Below are positions 51,464 to 51,508 of a stretch of DNA of 51,508 bases, in pieces. The notes under the pieces are model-generated. The model ran no database searches. It was not told where the DNA came from and saw only the letters and a list, made by a program, of their open reading frames with translations. Positions within the stretch are counted from its first letter, which is position 1. Each line of letters begins with the position of its first letter. The DNA lies in the NCBI GenBank assembly GCA_910577805.1, contig CAJTOE010000002.1:1-51508 (forward strand). Reading direction: 5' to 3'. The position numbers and the translations under genes were made by a program. Origin of the DNA: an uncultured Oscillospiraceae bacterium (GTDB taxonomy: Bacteria; Bacillota; Clostridia; Oscillospirales; Oscillospiraceae).

Positions 51464-51508
51464 CTACTCCATGGTGATATAGCGCAGAATGTTCCGAAAA
51501 TCCTTATA
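51464..51508 (-). CDS. C-terminal end of an unidentified gene (partial)
   Basis: At the right edge a minus-strand frame reads YKDFRNILRYITME and stops at TAG 51464. Only 14 residues are visible, so neither reality nor function is certain. 51336-51463 holds no gene that I can see, only a CCGGGCC/GGCCCGG palindrome near 51442. Confidence 0.25.
   Translation of the reverse strand, partial: YKDFRNILRYITME

Overview
The window looks like a chromosomal segment of a GC-rich, spore-forming Clostridia species, most likely family Oscillospiraceae (Flavonifractor/Oscillibacter-like). The basis is the gene content (spo0A, spoIID, a glgBCDA glycogen operon, an SLH-domain surface protein, MetY and PyrG copies of Firmicutes type) and the strong AGGAGG ribosome binding sites. 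The species is an inference.

Layout. (1) 1-8893, minus strand: the head and tail-tube part of a contractile-tailed (PBSX/XkdX-like) phage operon, read from right to left: short terminase small subunit, large terminase, portal, XkdF-like protease, decoration-like protein, capsid, connectors, sheath, tube, a tail chaperone pair joined by a textbook -1 slippery site, and a partial gene running off the left edge. No integrase or repressor is visible and the operon directly abuts a host gene. (2) 9078-29504: host core. It holds a D-Ala-D-Ala carboxypeptidase, glgB-glgC-glgD-glgA, an XRE regulator, gapA, a kinase-like protein lacking the phosphoacceptor His, a DUF4397 protein, spoIID, a YihY/BrkB membrane protein, a flavoprotein, an SLH protein with a small Cys-rich membrane protein, an apbE-NusG-II-Gx transporter operon, spo0A, and a secreted protein made of four Cys/His-rich 36-residue repeats. 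(3) 29558-39852: a scar region. A host P-loop-type gene has lost its 5' end and metY its 3' end, and between them lie remnants of an integrative conjugative element (parA, truncated parB, sliding-clamp and repA fragments) with broken MATE, Crp, Rpn-nuclease and S1-like genes and a few intact small genes. (4) 39897-41516: pyrG. (5) about 41625-51335: an integrative mobilizable element of about 9.7 kb carrying a type II Thoeris-like pair (TIR + two-TM macro protein), a BsuBI/PstI-like restriction-modification system with its small XRE regulator, a MobV/Pre relaxase, an oriT/ori-like repeat region, a RepA-like ATPase, a frameshifted ribbon-helix-helix gene, integrase, excisionase and a divergently transcribed XRE repressor. 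Candidate direct repeats lie at both ends.

How it works together. The glg genes form one co-directional set for ADP-glucose based glycogen synthesis. Spo0A, the His-less kinase-like protein and the SLH gene all have perfect 0A boxes (TGTCGAA) in their promoter regions. Notably, Spo0A has Glu in place of the phosphorylated Asp. The mobile element bundles two defence systems with mobilisation and a two-promoter switch.

Main points for follow-up: the degenerate Spo0A/kinase pair, the Cys/His repeat protein, the regulator-free phage head/tail operon with a C-terminal-only terminase small subunit, the frameshift site, and the defence cargo on the mobilizable element. All family calls come from reading the translated sequence, without database searches.
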